DNA from: Zhongshania aliphaticivorans
GTDB lineage: Bacteria > Pseudomonadota > Gammaproteobacteria > Pseudomonadales > Spongiibacteraceae
Length of the DNA: 64,000 nt
Assembly (NCBI RefSeq): GCF_902705875.1
Contig: NZ_CACSIK010000001.1
Location: 568,741 to 632,740, forward strand
Direction of reading: 5' to 3'
Shown here: positions 38,555 to 49,958 of the stretch, one piece after another
How positions within the stretch are numbered: position 1 is the first letter of the stretch
How the letters are laid out: each line of letters begins with the position of its first letter
The notes under the pieces: model-generated
Told to the model about the DNA's origin: nothing
The model's input: the letters and a program-made list of their open reading frames with translations, nothing else
Database searches by the model: none
Program-made: the position numbers and the translations under genes

Positions 38555-39636
38555 TGTTGCTATTTCTTTTTGAGTATTTAAGTCAGCACGTAAGTGGCTT
38601 TGCGGTTTTTCAATACCTGAGTTTTCGCGGGATTCTTGGTGTGTTGACGGCGTTGGCGATTTCTTTGTTAGTCGGCCCAGTGATGATTCGAAAATTAAAT
38701 TATTATCAAATCGGTCAAGCCGTACGTGATGATGGTCCGCAATCTCATTTAAGTAAGTCTGGCACTCCTACCATGGGTGGCGCATTGATACTGGTCGCGA
38801 TTTTTACTAGTACATTACTTTGGTCTGATTTACGAAACCCCTTTGTATGGACGGTATTGCTTGTTACTGCGATATTTGGTGCAGTCGGTTGGGTTGATGA
38901 TTACCGCAAGGTGATTGAGCGGAATCCACGAGGACTTCCTGCTAGATGGAAATATTTTTGGCAGAGTGTAGCTGGATTAGGCGCTGCCATTTTTCTTTAT
39001 ATGATTGCCGATAGTCCTGTAGACACACAATTGTTTTTCCCGTTTTTTAAAAATGTAAGTTGGCAGATGGGCGCGTTTTTTATTGTGCTAACGTATTTTG
39101 TGATTGTTGGGTCAAGTAATGCCGTTAATTTAACAGATGGTTTAGATGGCTTGGCGATACTTCCTACCGTCATGGTAGGGGCCGCTTTGGGTTTGATTGC
39201 CTATTTAACAGGAAACATAAAATTTGCCGAGTATTTGCATATTCCTTATGTGGCTGGGGCTGGTGAATTGATTGTGATTTGTGGCGCACTGGCAGGTGCC
39301 GGACTTGGTTTTTTATGGTTTAACACCTACCCCGCGCAAGTGTTTATGGGGGATGTTGGGGCGCTGGCATTGGGAGCGACACTTGGCACCGTGGCGGTGA
39401 TTACCCGCCATGAAATAGTATTTTTTATCATGGGTGGCATTTTTGTTTTAGAAACAGTGTCGGTGATATTACAGGTTGCTTCCTTCAAGTTGACAGGTAG
39501 GCGCATTTTTAGGATGGCGCCTATACATCATCATTTTGAATTAAAAGGGTGGCCGGAGCCCAGGGTAATCGTCCGGTTTTGGATAATCACAGTCGTGTTG
39601 GTGTTATTCGGCTTGGCAACATTAAAACTTCGATGA
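38554..39636 (+). CDS. mraY: Phospho-MurNAc-pentapeptide translocase MraY
   Basis: 360 residues with about ten membrane helices. Conserved motifs: [14 protein letters not shown] near the start, [10 protein letters not shown] (catalytic Asp pair region), [13 protein letters not shown] and the [13 protein letters not shown] loop. It transfers phospho-MurNAc-pentapeptide to undecaprenyl phosphate to give lipid I. Start overlaps the murF stop (TAATG). Confidence 0.97.
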   Translation: MLLFLFEYLSQHVSGFAVFQYLSFRGILGVLTALAISLLVGPVMIRKLNYYQIGQAVRDDGPQSHLSKSGTPTMGGALILVAIFTSTLLWSDLRNPFVWTVLLVTAIFGAVGWVDDYRKVIERNPRGLPARWKYFWQSVAGLGAAIFLYMIADSPVDTQLFFPFFKNVSWQMGAFFIVLTYFVIVGSSNAVNLTDGLDGLAILPTVMVGAALGLIAYLTGNIKFAEYLHIPYVAGAGELIVICGALAGAGLGFLWFNTYPAQVFMGDVGALALGATLGTVAVITRHEIVFFIMGGIFVLETVSVILQVASFKLTGRRIFRMAPIHHHFELKGWPEPRVIVRFWIITVVLVLFGLATLKLR

Positions 39637-39663
39637 AAATAGTTATATGAGATTGGTGCTGGC

Positions 39664-41019
39664 GTGAATTTAATCGCATCTGATAATAGACGGATTGTTA
39701 TTGGTTTGGGAAAAACCGGGCTTTCTATCGCCCGTTATTTTTCAAAGCAAGGTCTATCGTTTACGGTGGCAGATAGTCGCGATATTCCGCCAGGATTAGA
39801 TGTGTTTAGAAAAGAGTTTCCTGGTATTGAGCTCATATTGGGTAAGTTTGACGAGAAGCAATTTTTATCGGCAACAGAGCTTGTGATCAGCCCGGGTATT
39901 TCATTGGCGGAGCCAGCGATTGCTGCCGCTAAGGAAAACGGTGTTCATATCTCTGGTGATATTGAATGGTTTTGTCGTGAGGCGAACGCACCGATAATTG
40001 CAATTACCGGTTCAAATGGTAAGAGCACAGTGACAACTTTAGTCGGGGAAATGGCTGTTTGCAGTGGTCGCAAAGTGGCCGTTGGTGGAAACCTTGGGGT
40101 GCCAGCCTTAGATTTACTTAATGATGAAAATGAGCTCTATGTGCTGGAGCTATCTTCATTTCAGTTGGAGCGCTGTGCATCCGTAGGTGCGGAAGTCGCA
40201 ACGGTATTAAATGTAAGTGAAGATCACCTCGATCATCACGGCAGTCTTCTTAATTATCATCAAGCAAAACATAAAATATTCAGGGATTGTAAGCAGGTCG
40301 TTGTTAACAGAGATGACCCGCTTAGTACGCCGCTTATTCCTGATGATGTGGTGCGGTGGAGTTTTGGTTCTGGGCGTTCAGATTTCCGAGCATTTGGAAT
40401 CGTTGAGCAGGACGGGCAGCAATATTTGGCGCTAGCGAGAGAGCCGCTGTTAGCAGTAAACGCAATGAAGATCACTGGCAGTCACAATGTTAACAATGCC
40501 CTAGCCGCACTCGCTATAGGTAGCGCAGTTGGCTTGCCAATCCCTGCGATGTTAACAGCGTTATGCGATTTTACAGGTCTAAAACACCGCTGTGAATTTA
40601 TTGCCGAGATACAAGGTGTGCGTTATTTCAACGACTCAAAGGGTACTAACGTAGGCGCGACAGTGTCGGCGCTAGGTGGTTTGGCCGATGAGGGAAAAGT
40701 TGTTCTTATCGCCGGTGGTGTCGATAAGGGAGCAGACTTTTCGCCGTTAATGGATGCGCTTGAATCGCATGGGCGGGCTGCCATTTTTATTGGTGAAATG
40801 GCGCTAACACTAATGACGATGCTTGCAGATCGTATTCCTAATGTCATTAGTGAAACCATGTCTGATGCAGTGAGCAATGCTTGTGAATATGCTTTGCCTG
40901 GTGACGTGGTGCTGTTGTCTCCGGCCTGCGCAAGCTTTGATATGTTTGATAATTATGAACATCGAGGCAATGTGTATACCGATGCTGTGCTGGCATTAGC
41001 TGGAGGTGAGTCAGTATGA
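39664..41019 (+). CDS. murD: UDP-MurNAc-L-Ala-D-Glu ligase MurD
   Basis: 451 residues from a GTG. An N-terminal Rossmann-like domain (VIGLGKTGLSIARYF), central ATPase domain with TGSNGKSTVTTLV, then the C-terminal domain with DSKGTNVGATVSAL and LLSPACASFDMFDNYEHRG. It adds D-glutamate to UDP-MurNAc-L-Ala. Overlaps ftsW by ATGA. Confidence 0.96.
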   Translation: MNLIASDNRRIVIGLGKTGLSIARYFSKQGLSFTVADSRDIPPGLDVFRKEFPGIELILGKFDEKQFLSATELVISPGISLAEPAIAAAKENGVHISGDIEWFCREANAPIIAITGSNGKSTVTTLVGEMAVCSGRKVAVGGNLGVPALDLLNDENELYVLELSSFQLERCASVGAEVATVLNVSEDHLDHHGSLLNYHQAKHKIFRDCKQVVVNRDDPLSTPLIPDDVVRWSFGSGRSDFRAFGIVEQDGQQYLALAREPLLAVNAMKITGSHNVNNALAALAIGSAVGLPIPAMLTALCDFTGLKHRCEFIAEIQGVRYFNDSKGTNVGATVSALGGLADEGKVVLIAGGVDKGADFSPLMDALESHGRAAIFIGEMALTLMTMLADRIPNVISETMSDAVSNACEYALPGDVVLLSPACASFDMFDNYEHRGNVYTDAVLALAGGESV

Positions 41020-42155
41020 GTTATTTGCAAACCAGCTTGGCAGATTTGAAAGGGTTTGACCGCCACCTACAGCTAATATTAGTCGCACTGTTAATGGTGG
41101 GTTTTGTTGCCATGACATCGGCTTCGATAGAGCATGCCGCGAGCCGTTATGGTGATGAGTTTTATTTCGCTAAGCGATATTTATTCCATTTTAGCTTGGC
41201 GTCGGTGTTAAGCATTGTGATGTATCTCACCCCAATCGATGTTTGGGAGCGCACCGGTTGGCTGCTACTACTGTTAGGTTTTGTGGTGCTGGCCTTAGTG
41301 TTGATTCCCGGTGTGGGACGAGAGGTAAACGGTAGCCGTCGTTGGATTGCACTTGGGCCGTTGACGCTACAAGCGTCAGAATTTGTAAAGCTTTGTGTGA
41401 TTTTTTATCTGGCTGGTTATTTAGTGCGTAGGCATGATGAAGTTAGGCAAAGTTGGTCGGGTTTTGTTAAGCCAATGGCGTTACTTTTTGCACTGACTTT
41501 ACTGCTTATGCTTGAGCCTGATTTTGGCGCAACTGTGGTCACAGCAGGCACGGCCTTTGTCATGATATTTCTTGGCGGCGTAAAGCTTGGGCAATTTTTA
41601 TTAGTCATTCTAAGTTGCATGGCCGGTGCGGTGGCGATGGCAATCTTTGAGCCGTATCGGATGAAGCGTTTAACAGCGTTTACCGATCCCTGGGCTGATC
41701 AGTTCAATACCGGATATCAGTTAACGCAATCGCTTATCGCTTTTGGTCGCGGCCAGTTTAGCGGAGTAGGGTTGGGGAATAGTGTACAGAAATTATTCTA
41801 TTTGCCAGAGGCGCATACTGATTTTGTGTTCGCTATCTTTGCGGAGGAATTTGGTTTCCTAGGCACATTAGTAATACTTGGCCTCTTTGTCGCCTTGATC
41901 GGTCGGATTCTTTTTATTGGTCGCTATGCAGAGTCTATGGGTAAGCAATTTCATGCTTTTGTTGCCTATGGAGTTGCGACGATGATCAGTGGTCAGGCAT
42001 TTATTAATATGGGGGTTAATGCAGGCCTGCTTCCGACCAAAGGTTTGACCTTACCCTTTATGAGTTACGGCGGTAGTAGCTTGATGGTGTGTATGAGTAT
42101 GGTGGCGCTGGTTGGACGAATTGAACGGGAGTGTCGGAGGCATGATGGCCGCTGA
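41016..42155 (+). CDS. ftsW: Septal peptidoglycan glycosyltransferase FtsW
   Basis: 379 residues, SEDS family with about ten membrane helices. GSRRWIALGPLTLQASEFVKL contains the family's charged pore region (about 110-130); LPEAHTDFVFAIFAEEFGFLG contains the conserved catalytic-region Asp/Glu and LPFMSYGGSS is the C-terminal signature. Polymerises lipid II with FtsI at the septum. A short N-terminal cytoplasmic stretch precedes the first helix. Confidence 0.96.
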   Translation: MSYLQTSLADLKGFDRHLQLILVALLMVGFVAMTSASIEHAASRYGDEFYFAKRYLFHFSLASVLSIVMYLTPIDVWERTGWLLLLLGFVVLALVLIPGVGREVNGSRRWIALGPLTLQASEFVKLCVIFYLAGYLVRRHDEVRQSWSGFVKPMALLFALTLLLMLEPDFGATVVTAGTAFVMIFLGGVKLGQFLLVILSCMAGAVAMAIFEPYRMKRLTAFTDPWADQFNTGYQLTQSLIAFGRGQFSGVGLGNSVQKLFYLPEAHTDFVFAIFAEEFGFLGTLVILGLFVALIGRILFIGRYAESMGKQFHAFVAYGVATMISGQAFINMGVNAGLLPTKGLTLPFMSYGGSSLMVCMSMVALVGRIERECRRHDGR

Positions 42156-43230
42156 ACGGACCGTATTAATGATGGCTGGCGGTACTGGCGGCCATGTGTT
42201 TCCCGCCTTGGCGGTGGCAAAAACATTGGCTGAACGTGATGTTGACGTGCATTGGCTGGGAACCGCTGTGGGAATTGAAGCGCGTTTAGTGCCAGCTGCG
42301 GGTTTGCCACTACATTGTTTAAATATGGCGGGTGTGCGTGGTAAAAACCCACTTTTTAGATTATTGGCAATCTTAAAGGCCGCCTTTGCCGTGTTGCAAA
42401 GCATGCGTTTAATTTTACGTTTAAAACCTTTCTGTGTGGTTGGCATGGGAGGGTATGCCTCTGGTCCAGGTGGCTTAGCCGCGAAACTACTGGGTGTGCC
42501 GCTTGTGATTCAAGAGCAGAATGCAGTCGCAGGTACAACGAATCGTTTACTAGCCAAAATTGCCACTCTATGTCTGACGGGATACCCGATTGATTTAGGG
42601 GGCACTAAGAACCGATATATTGGTAATCCTGTGCGTCGTGAAATTGCGATTACTGATGATCCGGCCGTACGGTGGGCTGAGCGAAATGGACCGTTACGGG
42701 TGTTGGTTTTAGGCGGTAGTCTTGGTGCAAAACCCATCAATGATGTTGTTCTTCAAACATGGCAGGAGCTGTCAGAGGCAGATCGTCCATTATTATGGCA
42801 TCAGACTGGTCGCACTCACGAGAGTGCTGTTCAATCTGCATATATGGAAGCTGGGATTGAAGTGTTAGCTGAGGCCTTTATCGATGACATGGCGGCAGCG
42901 TATAGCTGGGCTGATATTGTAATTTGTCGAGCCGGTGCATTGACAGTTGCTGAGTTGGCGGCGGCAGGCGTGCCTGCAGTATTGATTCCATTGCCACATG
43001 CCATTGATGACCATCAGCGCGCCAATGCTAAATGGTTTGCCGGTGGTGGTGCAGGAGAAATTATCGATCAAAAAGACTTCTCTGTGGCGGCGCTTATAAC
43101 GTGGTTAAAAAGTGCTAAGGCAGAGAGAGCAACACTGCTGGTGAATGCGTTAGCAGCGAGGCAGCTTGCTAAAGTAGATGCTGCTAACGTGGCTGCGGAT
43201 TTTTGCATGGAGTATTGCCATGAGTCCTAA
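42142..43230 (+). CDS. murG: Lipid II synthase MurG
   Basis: About 362 residues from the ATG at 42142 or the adjacent ATG at 42145 (GGAGG just upstream); the longer frame from 42112 lies inside ftsW. GT28 glycosyltransferase: [42 protein letters not shown] and the sugar-nucleotide block [24 protein letters not shown] (about 265-288). It adds GlcNAc to lipid I at the inner face of the membrane. Confidence 0.95.
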   Translation: MMAAERTVLMMAGGTGGHVFPALAVAKTLAERDVDVHWLGTAVGIEARLVPAAGLPLHCLNMAGVRGKNPLFRLLAILKAAFAVLQSMRLILRLKPFCVVGMGGYASGPGGLAAKLLGVPLVIQEQNAVAGTTNRLLAKIATLCLTGYPIDLGGTKNRYIGNPVRREIAITDDPAVRWAERNGPLRVLVLGGSLGAKPINDVVLQTWQELSEADRPLLWHQTGRTHESAVQSAYMEAGIEVLAEAFIDDMAAAYSWADIVICRAGALTVAELAAAGVPAVLIPLPHAIDDHQRANAKWFAGGGAGEIIDQKDFSVAALITWLKSAKAERATLLVNALAARQLAKVDAANVAADFCMEYCHES

Positions 43231-44641
43231 GCATCCATTTGTTGTTCCAGAAATGCGCAGAGTGAAGCGAATTCATTTCATTGGTATTGGCGGTGCGGGC
43301 ATGTGCGGTATTGCCGAAGTGCTATTGAATCTGGGCTACGTTATTTCTGGTTCAGATTTAAAAGCCTCGTTAAGTACCGCTCGGTTACAACAACTAGGTG
43401 CTCGTATTGCATTTGGGCACCGGGGCGAAAATATTGGTGATTCAGATGTGGTCGTGGTGTCCAGTGCTATTAATGATGCCAATCCAGAGATTATTGCTGC
43501 ACGGCAACATCGAGTACCCATTGTTCGCCGCGCGGAAATGTTGGCTGAGTTAATGCGTTATCGTCATGGTATTGCGGTGGCAGGTACGCATGGTAAAACC
43601 ACAACGACGAGTTTGATTACTTCTATTTTTGCCGAAGCAGGCTTGGACCCAACTTTTGTTATAGGTGGTCGCGTTAACAGTGCTGGAACAAATGCCGCAC
43701 TGGGAGAGAGTCGCTATTTAGTGGCGGAAGCCGATGAAAGCGATGCATCGTTTTTGCATTTGCAGCCAATGGTGTCGGTGGTAACAAATATAGAAGCTGA
43801 TCATATGGCAACGTATGACGGTGATTTCAGTAAGTTAAAGCGTACGTTTATCGAATTTCTTCATAATTTACCGTTTTACGGTATGGCTGTGGTTTGTATT
43901 GATGACCCGGTGGTGCGTGAGTTATTGCCAGATATTGGTCGGCCAACCTTAACGTACGGCTTTAGCGAAGACGCTGATTTTTGCATCCATTCCTTGAAAA
44001 AAATGGGGATGCAAAGTCAGTTTTCAATAAGCCGCCCTCATGGTGCTGAGTTGGCTCTTTGTCTTCATCAGCCGGGAGTGCACAACGTATTAAATGCGGC
44101 TGCGGCAGTAGCTGTGGCGAGTGATGAGGGCTTGGTGGACGACGCCATCTGCGCGGGTATTGCGAATTTTCAGGGCGTTGGACGACGCTTTCAGCGTTAT
44201 GGCGAATTAGCCTTAAGTGACGGTGAGTTTATGTTGGTTGATGATTATGGTCATCACCCGACAGAAGTCGCAGCAACCATCTCTGCGGCAAGACAAGCTT
44301 GGCCAGATCGACGCCTCGTTATGTTATATCAACCGCATCGCTATAGCCGGACAAAAGATTTATACGAGGATTTTGTTAGGGTTTTATCAACGGTAGATAG
44401 CTTATTACTACTCGATGTCTACTCCGCTGGTGAGGAGCCGATAGCTGGCGCTGATAGCCGAAGTTTATGTAGAAGCATTCGATTGCAAGGTGGCGCATTT
44501 GAGCCGGTGTTTGTAGAAAGTACGGATTCGGCATTCGAGTTACTAAAGGCAAAGGTGCGTCCTGGAGATGTTTTACTTACTCAAGGGGCGGGGAATATTG
44601 GCGCGTTGGCACAACAGTTATCAGATCAGGATTGGGTGTAG
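43220..44641 (+). CDS. murC: UDP-MurNAc-L-alanine ligase MurC
   Basis: About 473 residues from the ATG at 43220, which overlaps murG by 11 bp and has GGAG upstream; the longer frame would start inside mur[17 protein letters not shown]ossmann motif, ATP-binding [25 protein letters not shown] and [11 protein letters not shown]. It adds L-alanine, the first residue of the stem peptide. Confidence 0.96.
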   Translation: MSPKHPFVVPEMRRVKRIHFIGIGGAGMCGIAEVLLNLGYVISGSDLKASLSTARLQQLGARIAFGHRGENIGDSDVVVVSSAINDANPEIIAARQHRVPIVRRAEMLAELMRYRHGIAVAGTHGKTTTTSLITSIFAEAGLDPTFVIGGRVNSAGTNAALGESRYLVAEADESDASFLHLQPMVSVVTNIEADHMATYDGDFSKLKRTFIEFLHNLPFYGMAVVCIDDPVVRELLPDIGRPTLTYGFSEDADFCIHSLKKMGMQSQFSISRPHGAELALCLHQPGVHNVLNAAAAVAVASDEGLVDDAICAGIANFQGVGRRFQRYGELALSDGEFMLVDDYGHHPTEVAATISAARQAWPDRRLVMLYQPHRYSRTKDLYEDFVRVLSTVDSLLLLDVYSAGEEPIAGADSRSLCRSIRLQGGAFEPVFVESTDSAFELLKAKVRPGDVLLTQGAGNIGALAQQLSDQDWV

Positions 44642-44650
44642 GGCTTACTG

Positions 44651-45598
44651 ATGAGTGAAATGACGATAGCAGATGTGAATCGGTCAATTGGGGGCAAGCT
44701 TGCTGTGTTATTTGGTGGACGATCTGCGGAAAGAGAAATTTCCTTAAAAAGCGGAGCAGAAGTTGCAGCAGCGTTTAATCGACTGGGCGTTCCCGTTGAG
44801 ACAATCGATGTCGCTGATGACGATTGGATGCGGCGCGTCAAATCGAGTTTTTCACAGGTGTTTATTGCCCTGCACGGTCCCGGCGGCGAAGACGGCACCG
44901 TTCAGGGCGCACTAGAGTGTCTGGGCGTGAAATACACGGGCAGTGGTGTGTTGGCGTCTGCATTGGCCATGGATAAATATCGTTGCAAGCAGTTGTGGCT
45001 AGGTATGGGCTTGTCGACCCCCAAGTTTGTCGAACTAACTGCTGAGAGTGATTGGTCGGCAATAATAGCGGATTTTGGAGGCGTGATTGTTAAGCCGACG
45101 TGCGAAGGGTCAAGTATTGGCATGTCACGGGCGGCCACTGCGGAAGAGCTTAAGAGTGCTTGGCAAGAGGCTCAGGCTTACGGTCGAGTATTTGCTGAGC
45201 AGTGGGTGGTCGGCAGTGAATACACTGTGGCGATACTGAATGGAAAGGCAATGCCTGCCATTAAGTTAGAAACTGACGCTGAATTCTATGACTTTAATGC
45301 CAAGTATTTATCCAATGAAACGCGCTATTTATGCCCATGTGGGCTAAGTACGGAAGACGAGCAGGAGCTGAGTGAGTTGGCGCTCGCAGCATTTAATAGT
45401 TTGGCTTGTGAGGGTTGGGGGCGTGTTGACGTGATGCGTGACAGTGCAGGTCGATTTAATTTATTGGAGGTTAATACCGTGCCAGGGATGACTGATCACA
45501 GTTTAGTACCCATGGCAGCCAAGCAGGCCGGTTTGAATTTTGATCAATTAGTGCTGGCGATTTTGGCTGGCAGCCTTGCAGATGGTGCTCAGGTCTAA
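44651..45598 (+). CDS. ddlB: D-alanine-D-alanine ligase
   Basis: 315 residues, ATP-grasp enzyme. VLFGGRSAEREISLKSG at the start, LHGPGGEDGTVQG, VKPTCEGSSIGMS and the metal-binding end LLEVNTVPGMTDHSLVP. It makes the D-Ala-D-Ala used by MurF. The stop overlaps the ftsQ start (TAATG). The position in the division cluster is that of ddlB. Confidence 0.96.
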   Translation: MSEMTIADVNRSIGGKLAVLFGGRSAEREISLKSGAEVAAAFNRLGVPVETIDVADDDWMRRVKSSFSQVFIALHGPGGEDGTVQGALECLGVKYTGSGVLASALAMDKYRCKQLWLGMGLSTPKFVELTAESDWSAIIADFGGVIVKPTCEGSSIGMSRAATAEELKSAWQEAQAYGRVFAEQWVVGSEYTVAILNGKAMPAIKLETDAEFYDFNAKYLSNETRYLCPCGLSTEDEQELSELALAAFNSLACEGWGRVDVMRDSAGRFNLLEVNTVPGMTDHSLVPMAAKQAGLNFDQLVLAILAGSLADGAQV

Positions 45599-46380
45599 TG
45601 AGGCAAATAAGCGCCAAGCATAATCGCTTTAAGCGCAGTAGACCGGAGCGCGGTGAGCGTCAACCGGTATCGCGGGAGTGGGGGCGTATTTTTAATCGTC
45701 TGTTGTTGGTCGCGGTGACAATGGGTTTTGTTTATGGGGTTGAGCGCTTAAGTAGCCAACTTGAGTCCATTCCTGTTGATAGAGTGGTGTTTGCGGGCGA
45801 TTTTCGACATGTCAGTCGAGAGGTGTTGATAGACCGAGTAACAAGCCATCTCGCAGTTGGTTATATCGGTTTAGATTTAGAAGGTATTCAGAGTGAATTA
45901 GAGCAGGAACCTTGGGTGTATCGCGCCATTGTTGAGCGAGTTTGGCCTAGGGAGCTGAAAATTACGATAGTTGAAGAAACGCCAATCGCGGTCTGGGGCA
46001 ATGGCGGATTATTGAATCATAGAGGCAAGATTTTTTTGCCGACTAAGCCCTTGAGTGAGGGAGCAAATTTACCGCTGTTGAGCGGCCCAGAAGGTGGGGC
46101 AATTGAGATTATGCGCCAGTACCGTTTGATGAGTCAGTTGCTGGGTGATGAAAATTTGATACTACAGCGTCTGCGTATGAATGATCGTGGCGCGTGGACG
46201 GCAACCTTGAATGGCGGAACGGTATTAGTGTTGGGGAGACAAGAGCCACTGGAAAAGCTGCGCCGTTTTATGTGGGTATATAAACAGCAATTGGCGGCGA
46301 ATTTTGATCAGGTGAAAAAAGTAGATACTCGTTACATTAACGGCTTAGCCGTGTCGTGGCATGAATTGGAAGGTAGTTAA
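45598..46380 (+). CDS. ftsQ: Cell division protein FtsQ
   Basis: 260 residues, bitopic. A basic cytoplasmic N-terminus of about 35 residues, one membrane helix (about 35-52), a POTRA domain (IPVDRVVFAGDFRHVSREVL) and the FtsQ beta domain. FtsQ scaffolds FtsL-FtsB in the divisome. Place between ddl and ftsA is universal in this group. Confidence 0.94.
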   Translation: MRQISAKHNRFKRSRPERGERQPVSREWGRIFNRLLLVAVTMGFVYGVERLSSQLESIPVDRVVFAGDFRHVSREVLIDRVTSHLAVGYIGLDLEGIQSELEQEPWVYRAIVERVWPRELKITIVEETPIAVWGNGGLLNHRGKIFLPTKPLSEGANLPLLSGPEGGAIEIMRQYRLMSQLLGDENLILQRLRMNDRGAWTATLNGGTVLVLGRQEPLEKLRRFMWVYKQQLAANFDQVKKVDTRYINGLAVSWHELEGS

Positions 46381-46446
46381 CGTAAATGGCTAAAGTAAGT
46401 GCGTTGCCGGTGCGGAACGGATCGCTAAATGGGGAGAAGCAAAGCA

Positions 46447-47676
46447 ATGGCTAGTTCACACGGAAGCCGGATGATCGTTGGTCTGGATATTGGCACTTCG
46501 AAAGTGGTGGCTATCGTTGGTTCGACGAACGAGGACGGTAAGCTGGAAATCGTTGGCATTGGTTCGCATCCATCGCGAGGATTAAAGAAAGGGGTGGTGG
46601 TGAACATTGAATCCACCGTTCATTCGATTCAGCGGGCGATTGAAGAAGCTGAGCTGATGGCTGGCTGTGAAATACACAGTGTTTATGTCGGTATAGCGGG
46701 CAATCACATTCGCAGCTTAAATTCCCACGGAATCGTTGCGATTCGAGATAGGGAAGTGTTTCAGTTGGATTTAGATCGTGTCATTGATGCGGCGCAGGCG
46801 GTGGCCATACCTGCAGATCAGAAAGTGTTGCACATCTTGCCGCAAGAATTTGTGATTGATGAGCAAGAGGGTATTAAAGAGCCGCTTGGGATGTCTGGCG
46901 TGCGACTTGAGGCCAAGGTTCATTTGGTGACTTGCGCTGTGAATGCAGTGCAAAACATTGAGAAATGTATCCGGCGCTGTGGTTTAGAGGTTGAGGACGT
47001 GATTTTAGAGCAGTTGGCCTCTAGCTACGCGGTTCTGACTGATGATGAAAAAGAATTGGGTGTATGTCTGGTGGATATAGGTGGCGGAACTACCGATATA
47101 GCCATCTTTACCGATGGTGCTATCCGTCATACGGGGGTTATTCCGATAGCCGGAGACCAGGTGACCAATGATATTGCGATGGCATTGCGTACCCCAACCC
47201 AATATGCCGAAGAGATAAAGATTAAATATGCCTGTGCATTAACGCAGCTTGCCGGCGAAGGTGAAATGATAAAAGTGCCGAGTGTCGGCGACAGAGCACC
47301 AAGAGAATTGTCGCGTCAGGCATTAGCTGAAGTGGTGGAGCCGCGTTACGACGAGTTATTCACCTTGATACAGGCAGAATTGCGTCGCAGTGGCTATGAG
47401 GATTTGTGTGCTGCGGGCATTGTCCTAACCGGTGGTACATCAAAAATGGAAGGTGTTGTTGAACTGGCAGAGGAGATTTTTCATATGCCAGTACGCATTG
47501 GCGTTCCACAAGATGCACGTGGTTTGACGGATATCGTTCGTAACCCGATTTATGCAACTGGAGTTGGGTTGTTGCACTACGGTATTAAGCATCAAGCAGA
47601 ACACGGCGGCCGAGGACGTGTGCGCAGCGGTGGCTTCTTGGCAAATTTGAAACAGTGGATTCAAAACAATTTTTAA
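46447..47676 (+). CDS. ftsA: Cell division protein FtsA
   Basis: About 409 residues from the ATG at 46447, preceded by GGGGAGAAG; an ATG at 46429 overlaps that site. Actin-like ATPase: IVGLDIGTSKVVAIVG (phosphate 1), LVDIGGGTTDIAIFTDG (phosphate 2), GIVLTGGTSKMEGVVELAEE (adenosine), and an amphipathic C-terminal membrane helix (FLANLKQWIQNNF). It tethers FtsZ to the membrane. Confidence 0.96.
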   Translation: MASSHGSRMIVGLDIGTSKVVAIVGSTNEDGKLEIVGIGSHPSRGLKKGVVVNIESTVHSIQRAIEEAELMAGCEIHSVYVGIAGNHIRSLNSHGIVAIRDREVFQLDLDRVIDAAQAVAIPADQKVLHILPQEFVIDEQEGIKEPLGMSGVRLEAKVHLVTCAVNAVQNIEKCIRRCGLEVEDVILEQLASSYAVLTDDEKELGVCLVDIGGGTTDIAIFTDGAIRHTGVIPIAGDQVTNDIAMALRTPTQYAEEIKIKYACALTQLAGEGEMIKVPSVGDRAPRELSRQALAEVVEPRYDELFTLIQAELRRSGYEDLCAAGIVLTGGTSKMEGVVELAEEIFHMPVRIGVPQDARGLTDIVRNPIYATGVGLLHYGIKHQAEHGGRGRVRSGGFLANLKQWIQNNF

Positions 47677-47736
47677 CGAAGTGATAGGCGGTCGTGTTGG
47701 CAGCGCGATTGAATATGCAAAACGGGAGAGAAAACC

Positions 47737-48894
47737 ATGTTTGAACTAGTAGATAATGTTCCTCAGAACGCAGTAATTAAAGTAGTTGGTGTTGGTGGCG
47801 GTGGTGGTAATGCCGTTAAGCACATGATTGCATCCAATGTAGATGGCGTAGATTTTATTTGCGCTAATACGGATGCGCAGGCGCTCACCAATGTGTCTTC
47901 AAAAACTGTTTTACAGTTAGGTACAACCATTACCAAGGGCTTGGGTGCGGGTGCCAACCCTGAAATAGGTCGGCAATCTGCGATGGAAGACCGTGATCGC
48001 ATCGCAGAAGCACTTCAAGGTGCTGATATGGTGTTCATCACCGCAGGTATGGGTGGCGGCACAGGTACGGGTGCTGCACCTGTTGTTGCACAAGTGGCTA
48101 AAGAGTTAGGCATTCTGACGGTTGCTGTTGTTACCAAGCCTTTCCCTTTCGAGGGCAAAAAACGCATGGTCGTAGCGTTAGAAGGTATGAAGGAACTGCG
48201 TCAGCATGTGGACTCATTGATTACCATTCCAAACGAAAAGTTGCTTCCTGTTTTGGGTAAAAACACCAGTTTGCTGGATGCCTTTAAGGCTGCAAACGAT
48301 GTATTGTTAGGTGCTGTTCAGGGTATTGCGGATCTCATCATTCGCCCAGGTATGATCAACGTCGACTTTGCCGATGTGCGCACAGTGATGTCTGAGATGG
48401 GTATGGCCATGATGGGGAGTGGAATTTCCACTGGCGAAAACCGTGCTCGTGAAGCAGCTGAAGCGGCAATTCGCAGCCCATTACTTGAAGATGTTAATTT
48501 GCAAGGGGCGCGCGGAATTTTGGTTAATATTACCGCAGGTTTGGACCTGTCCCTAGGCGAGTTTAACGATGTCGGGGATACTATCGAGGAATTTGCTTCC
48601 GAGAACGCAACAGTTGTTGTTGGAACAGTAATAGACCCTGATATGGTTGATGAATTACGTGTTACGGTGGTTGCAACTGGGCTCGATGGTCTTGGGCAAG
48701 ATGCACCATTAAAAGTTGTAGAGACTCGCCCCGTAGAGGCGCGTGCTGCAGACTACCGTAAGCTGGACCGACCAACGGTGATGCGTAACAGCCAGCAAGC
48801 GGCAGTTGCGCGAGATGTGGCTCCAGCGCCAATGGCAGATAAAGATATGGAATATTTAGATATTCCAGCGTTTCTGCGGCGCCAAGCCGATTAA
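47737..48894 (+). CDS. ftsZ: Cell division GTPase FtsZ
   Basis: 385 residues, tubulin-like. The GTP-binding [13 protein letters not shown] signature is at about 105-117 and the T7 loop NVDFADV is present. A short variable linker leads to the conserved C-terminal peptide [13 protein letters not shown], which binds FtsA and ZipA. A ribosome site GGGAGAG precedes the ATG. Forms the Z-ring at midcell. Confidence 0.98.
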   Translation: MFELVDNVPQNAVIKVVGVGGGGGNAVKHMIASNVDGVDFICANTDAQALTNVSSKTVLQLGTTITKGLGAGANPEIGRQSAMEDRDRIAEALQGADMVFITAGMGGGTGTGAAPVVAQVAKELGILTVAVVTKPFPFEGKKRMVVALEGMKELRQHVDSLITIPNEKLLPVLGKNTSLLDAFKAANDVLLGAVQGIADLIIRPGMINVDFADVRTVMSEMGMAMMGSGISTGENRAREAAEAAIRSPLLEDVNLQGARGILVNITAGLDLSLGEFNDVGDTIEEFASENATVVVGTVIDPDMVDELRVTVVATGLDGLGQDAPLKVVETRPVEARAADYRKLDRPTVMRNSQQAAVARDVAPAPMADKDMEYLDIPAFLRRQAD

Positions 48895-49001
48895 ATAGTA
48901 GTAGCCGGTACATTAGGGCAAGAGGTGCCAGCGATATATTCGCTAGCACATGGTTAAGTTGTCCCTAATGTCGTTGTCTGGCCCATAGAGTGAGTGTGAA
49001 T

Positions 49002-49913
49002 ATGATTAAGCAGCGTACCTTACGCAATACTATCCGAGCCACAGGGATTGGTTTGCATACGGGTGAAAAGGTTTATTTGACGTTAAAGCCAGCGCCGGTA
49101 GATACCGGTGTGATTTTTCGTCGCACGGATTTAAACCCTGTTGTTGAAATTCATGCGCACGCTGAAAATGTGGGCGATACAACCTTGTCGACAACGTTAA
49201 TGAATGGCGATGTGCGAGTGTCCACGGTCGAGCATCTATTATCGGCCATGGCAGGTCTAGGTATTGATAATGCCTATGTAGAAGTCAGCTCGTCGGAAGT
49301 GCCTATTATGGATGGCAGTGCGGGACCTTTTGTGTTCCTTATTCAGTCTGCCGGGATTGAGGAGCAGAACGCCGCTAAGAAGTTCATTCGTATTAAGCGT
49401 CCGGTGACGGTGAAAGATGGCGATAAAGTCGCAAGTTTTCTCCCCTTTGACGGCTTTAAAGTCTCTTTCACAATTGACTTTGATCACCCGGTTTTTAAAG
49501 ACCGGGTAGGTCACGCAGAGCTGGACTTTTCAAGTACATCGTTTGTAAAAGAAGTAAGTCGAGCGCGAACCTTTGGGTTTATGCACGAAATTGAATATCT
49601 CCGCTCCAAAGGTTTGGCGCAGGGTGGCAGTGTTGATAATGCGATTGTGGTTGATGAATACCGTATTCTCAATGAAGACGGTCTTCGCTATGAAGACGAG
49701 TTTGTTAAACATAAAGTCTTGGATGCGATTGGCGATCTATACTTGCTAGGTACCAGTTTAATTGGTGAGTTTAAAGCTTTTAAATCTGGGCATGGCCTTA
49801 ATAATGTCTCGCTTAGAGCATTGATTGAAGATACTGACGCTTGGGAGTGGGTTACCTTTGAAGATCCCTCTGATGCACCGATTAACTACATGGCGCCAGC
49901 TGCTGTAGCTTGA
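49002..49913 (+). CDS. lpxC: UDP-3-O-acyl-N-acetylglucosamine deacetylase LpxC
   Basis: About 303 residues from the ATG at 49002. Zinc-dependent deacetylase, with the first zinc histidine in [18 protein letters not shown] and the second zinc ligand group in [15 protein letters not shown] (His and Asp), and GHGLNN near the end. It performs the committed step of lipid A synthesis. Last gene of the division cluster, as in E. coli and Pseudomonas. Confidence 0.96.
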   Translation: MIKQRTLRNTIRATGIGLHTGEKVYLTLKPAPVDTGVIFRRTDLNPVVEIHAHAENVGDTTLSTTLMNGDVRVSTVEHLLSAMAGLGIDNAYVEVSSSEVPIMDGSAGPFVFLIQSAGIEEQNAAKKFIRIKRPVTVKDGDKVASFLPFDGFKVSFTIDFDHPVFKDRVGHAELDFSSTSFVKEVSRARTFGFMHEIEYLRSKGLAQGGSVDNAIVVDEYRILNEDGLRYEDEFVKHKVLDAIGDLYLLGTSLIGEFKAFKSGHGLNNVSLRALIEDTDAWEWVTFEDPSDAPINYMAPAAVA

Positions 49914-49924
49914 GTGTTTGCCCC

Positions 49925-49958
49925 ACCATGCTTAGTCTAGGATCAGTCTAAGCATGGT
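49925..49958 (+). terminator. Hairpin closing the division cluster
   Basis: Perfect 11-bp inverted repeat ACCATGCTTAG / CTAAGCATGGT with a 12-base loop, 12 bp after the lpxC stop. There is no T run, so efficiency as an intrinsic terminator is doubtful; it could instead protect the 3' end of the message. Confidence 0.5.
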